A DNA stretch of 64,000 nucleotides, taken from positions 62,001-126,000 of the forward strand of contig NZ_JACOPH010000002.1 in assembly GCF_014287635.1 (NCBI RefSeq). Reading direction: 5' to 3'. Below are positions 62,182-64,000 of the stretch, one piece after another. This stretch comes from Roseburia zhanii. GTDB taxonomy: Bacteria; Bacillota; Clostridia; Lachnospirales; Lachnospiraceae. The notes below the pieces were generated by a model that saw only the letters and a program-made list of their open reading frames with translations, did not search any database and was not told where the DNA came from. Each line of letters begins with the position of its first letter. The stretch's first letter is position 1. The position numbers and the translations under genes were made by a program.

Positions 62182-63110
62182 TACTGCATTCCTCCATTCT
62201 TTATACGGCTTTTAGCATTGGATTTTTGTCTGACAAATGCTGCATGTTTCTTTAAATACGGAAATGCGATTGCTACTGCAACAATGATCGCTGATACTAA
62301 TTTCAGACATTCCGCCGGAACGCTTAATCTAAGGGCAACTGCCACGATAAAACGGTACAGACAGCTTCCTAATACAACACCGATCACACGTCTTGCAACA
62401 GAACCTTTTCCGACCAGCGATTCCCCAATAATTAGACTTGCAAGGGCAATCGTGACCATTCCTGTTCCAAGGTTGATATCACAGGATTTCTGGTACTGTC
62501 CTAAAATGCCGCCCGATAAAGCAGTAAGTGCATTAGCAACACACAGTCCTACAGTGACCGTCATCGTTGGATTGATACTTGATGCACTGACCATAGAAGC
62601 ATTATCTCCTGTTGCACGGATAGAAAGCCCAAGTCTTGTATTTAAAAACCATGCCAGTAAAAGTCCGACCACAAGCACGATACCTGCAACGACAAAGATC
62701 TTATACCAGTTACCACCAATCGCATTTTTCGCTATGGAAAATATCGTATCACAGTTAAACAGGTTAACATTTGAAGCAAATCCCATTACAGCAATGTTGA
62801 TCGTATACAATCCTGTATTGACGATAATTCCTGCCAAGATGGATTCAATACCCATTTTTGTCTGTAAAAATGCCGTTATGTAACCGGAGCAGATACCCGC
62901 TGCCATAGCGGCAAACAATGCCAAAACCGGATGTCCTGCGATCGTTACCATCGCACAGACGGCACAGCCTAAAGTAAAGCAGCCGTCTGTGGAGAGATCT
63001 GCGATATTTAATATGGAAAATGAAATAAATAATGCCAATGCTACTAAGGAATAGATCAATCCTAATTCTAATGCGCTCTGCACAATGGACAATGTAAAAA
63101 TAGAACTCAT
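62181..63110 (-). CDS. ABC transporter permease (COG4120 type)
   Basis: About 309 residues from ATG 63110, eight bases after GGAGGG; a TTG at 63116 is also in frame. About eight to nine membrane segments fill residues 8-290, with a permease loop GDNASMVSASSINPTMT. It resembles branched-chain amino-acid-type permeases of the same superfamily. It forms one uptake system with the ATPase after it and the binding protein before it. Confidence 0.88.
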   Translation of the reverse strand: MSSIFTLSIVQSALELGLIYSLVALALFISFSILNIADLSTDGCFTLGCAVCAMVTIAGHPVLALFAAMAAGICSGYITAFLQTKMGIESILAGIIVNTGLYTINIAVMGFASNVNLFNCDTIFSIAKNAIGGNWYKIFVVAGIVLVVGLLLAWFLNTRLGLSIRATGDNASMVSASSINPTMTVTVGLCVANALTALSGGILGQYQKSCDINLGTGMVTIALASLIIGESLVGKGSVARRVIGVVLGSCLYRFIVAVALRLSVPAECLKLVSAIIVAVAIAFPYLKKHAAFVRQKSNAKSRIKNGGMQ

Positions 63111-63181
63111 GTCCAAAACCCTCCGTTATCTGTTTTAATCAATATTATGACGTTAAAGTCAAATGTATTTTTACTTTCATT

Positions 63182-63350
63182 TGATACACGAATTGTTCCG
63201 TTGCTACGCAACTCCCACAATTCTACACACATTCGGAATCCGCAGATTTTCCAAGGAAAATTGCTACTTCCTCATGTGTGAGCGTGTCAACAAGTCAGAA
63301 ATCTTATCCTGCAAGCAGGAACGATTTCTGACTTGTTAACCCTTGTATCA
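63182..63350 (-). repeat. Dispersed structured repeat, copy C (inverted relative to copy A)
   Basis: About 169 bp flanked by perfect 7-bp inverted ends TGATACA (63182-63188) / TGTATCA (63344-63350). Read on the minus strand it matches copy A over its length, with the same three hairpins. In hairpin 2 the outer stem is CACACAT/ATGTGTG instead of CATACAT/ATGTATG, a compensatory pair. It lies inside the ABC operon, and the stop codon of the binding-protein gene (63350-63348) is its first three bases. Confidence 0.88.
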
Positions 63351-64000
63351 TTCAAATTCTTCATTTGTTGCTGTTTCTTTGACAGCTTCACACATATCTG
63401 AGAACTTGCTGTAGTCAAGTCCGATCGCTGCTGCGGTATCTGTGTTGACAGTTGCAATGCCATTGTCTAATAATTCTACTGCAAACTCTGCTGGTTTTTT
63501 GCCATTTACTAAAACTTCTGCTGCCATATCTGCTGTTTTTGTTCCTAATTCTTCATAATTAACACCATATCCTAAAAATGCTCCGTTTAATGCAAATGAG
63601 TCAGCTCCTGTATAATGTGGGATCTTTGCATCTGTAAATTTCTCATAAATAGCCAGTTCTGCTGTCATAACAGTATTGTCTGTTGGTGTGAATACTGCAT
63701 CTACACCTGCTGCAACTAAGGCATCTGCTGCTAAAGAGATCTCATCATTGGTTGTTCCTGTTTTTTCAATAACTTCTACACCTTTATCTGTGCAGTATGC
63801 AATCGCATCTTCTACCGGAGTTTTAGAAGAGTCCTGACTCTTGTCATAGAGGATACCGACTTTTTTGATATCCTCATCTGCTGCAAACATCAGATCCATA
63901 ACTGCCTGTGTATTTAATGCATCACTTGTTCCTGTAATGTTAGAACCCGGTGCATCTAAGCTGTCTACTAAACCTGCACCTACCGGATCAGATACAGCGG
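63348..64000 (-). CDS. ABC transporter substrate-binding protein, partial (runs off the right edge)
   Basis: At least 217 residues; the frame stays open to the window edge, so the N-terminus with the expected lipoprotein signal is missing. The visible sequence is a PF04392-type periplasmic binding fold: VSDPVGAGLVDSLDAPGSNITGTSD, KKVGILYDKSQDSS, AVFTPTDNTVMTA and TAAAIGLDYSKFSD. It supplies substrate to the permease and ATPase downstream. The TGA stop falls in the end of repeat copy C. Confidence 0.9.
   Translation of the reverse strand, partial: AVSDPVGAGLVDSLDAPGSNITGTSDALNTQAVMDLMFAADEDIKKVGILYDKSQDSSKTPVEDAIAYCTDKGVEVIEKTGTTNDEISLAADALVAAGVDAVFTPTDNTVMTAELAIYEKFTDAKIPHYTGADSFALNGAFLGYGVNYEELGTKTADMAAEVLVNGKKPAEFAVELLDNGIATVNTDTAAAIGLDYSKFSDMCEAVKETATNEEFE

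Noticed and set aside
63117..63181. Internal promoter before the ABC permease gene
   Set aside because: A TTGACT is present but no -10 box lies at an acceptable distance.
1..64000. tRNA genes, CRISPR arrays, insertion sequences and prophage genes
   Set aside because: None was seen in any gap; nearly all gaps are under 130 bases and the larger ones are accounted for by promoters, hairpins and the dispersed repeat.

Overview
The window looks like a chromosome segment of a motile Firmicute of the family Lachnospiraceae (Roseburia/Agathobacter-like). The reasons are moderate-to-low GC, a Clostridia-type flagellar/chemotaxis (fla/che) operon directly downstream of topA-codY, fliY in place of a short fliN, CodY and SigK, and the Lachnospiraceae-typical DUF5716/DUF5717 genes. 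The genus call is inference. No tRNA, rRNA, CRISPR array, insertion sequence or phage gene was seen.

Layout. (1) 1-29233, minus strand: one long motility block read from right to left. It runs flgB-flgC-fliE-fliF-fliG-fliH-fliI-fliJ-(motE-like)-fliK-flgD-(TIGR02530 protein)-flgE, then a 360-bp regulatory gap, then motA-motB-fliL-fliM-fliY-cheY-fliO-fliP-fliQ-fliR-flhB-flhA-flhF-flhG-(PilZ)-cheB-cheA-cheW, and it leaves the window inside cheW. The genes build the basal body, rod, hook, export gate, stator, C-ring and chemosensory core. A sigma-A-type promoter lies upstream of flgB just after the codY terminator, and motA has its own candidate promoter. (2) 29352-35768, minus: sigK, then the comM-like gene, dprA, topA and codY. 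(3) 35769-46626: mixed housekeeping genes: an RluD-like pseudouridine synthase, trpS, a DUF5662 gene, a GH13-type protein that has lost its catalytic residues, a DUF1292 gene, a UvrD-type helicase, gltX and feoAB. (4) 46695-53862, minus: a C_GCAxxG_C_C protein and a four-gene cassette of unknown function (coiled-coil membrane protein, TPR-like protein, Hsp70/actin-fold protein, 1179-residue cytoplasmic protein). (5) 53982-57086, plus: a PLP aminotransferase and a GntR(YtrA)-ABC exporter operon. (6) 57190-64000, minus: nfnAB-like flavoprotein pair, an amidase/PdaA-type deacetylase fusion, and an ABC uptake system whose substrate-binding gene runs off the right edge.

Most worth a second look: the fused CwlD-like amidase and PdaA-like deacetylase, which places two sequential steps of spore-cortex muramic-lactam synthesis in one chain; a ~170-bp dispersed repeat (two near-complete copies in opposite orientation and one 5' fragment) that folds into three successive hairpins with at least one compensatory change and sits at transcription starts or at a stop codon; the DUF5716/DUF5717 cassette; the catalytically dead GH13 protein; a 14-bp-arm perfect palindrome abutting the nfn promoter; and a surface-protein-type repeat fused to the hook-cap protein FlgD.

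Several starts were moved from the longest open frame to the codon served by a Shine-Dalgarno sequence (flgB, fliG, fliH, motE-like, dprA, nfnA-like, ABC permease, DUF5716, possibly motA).
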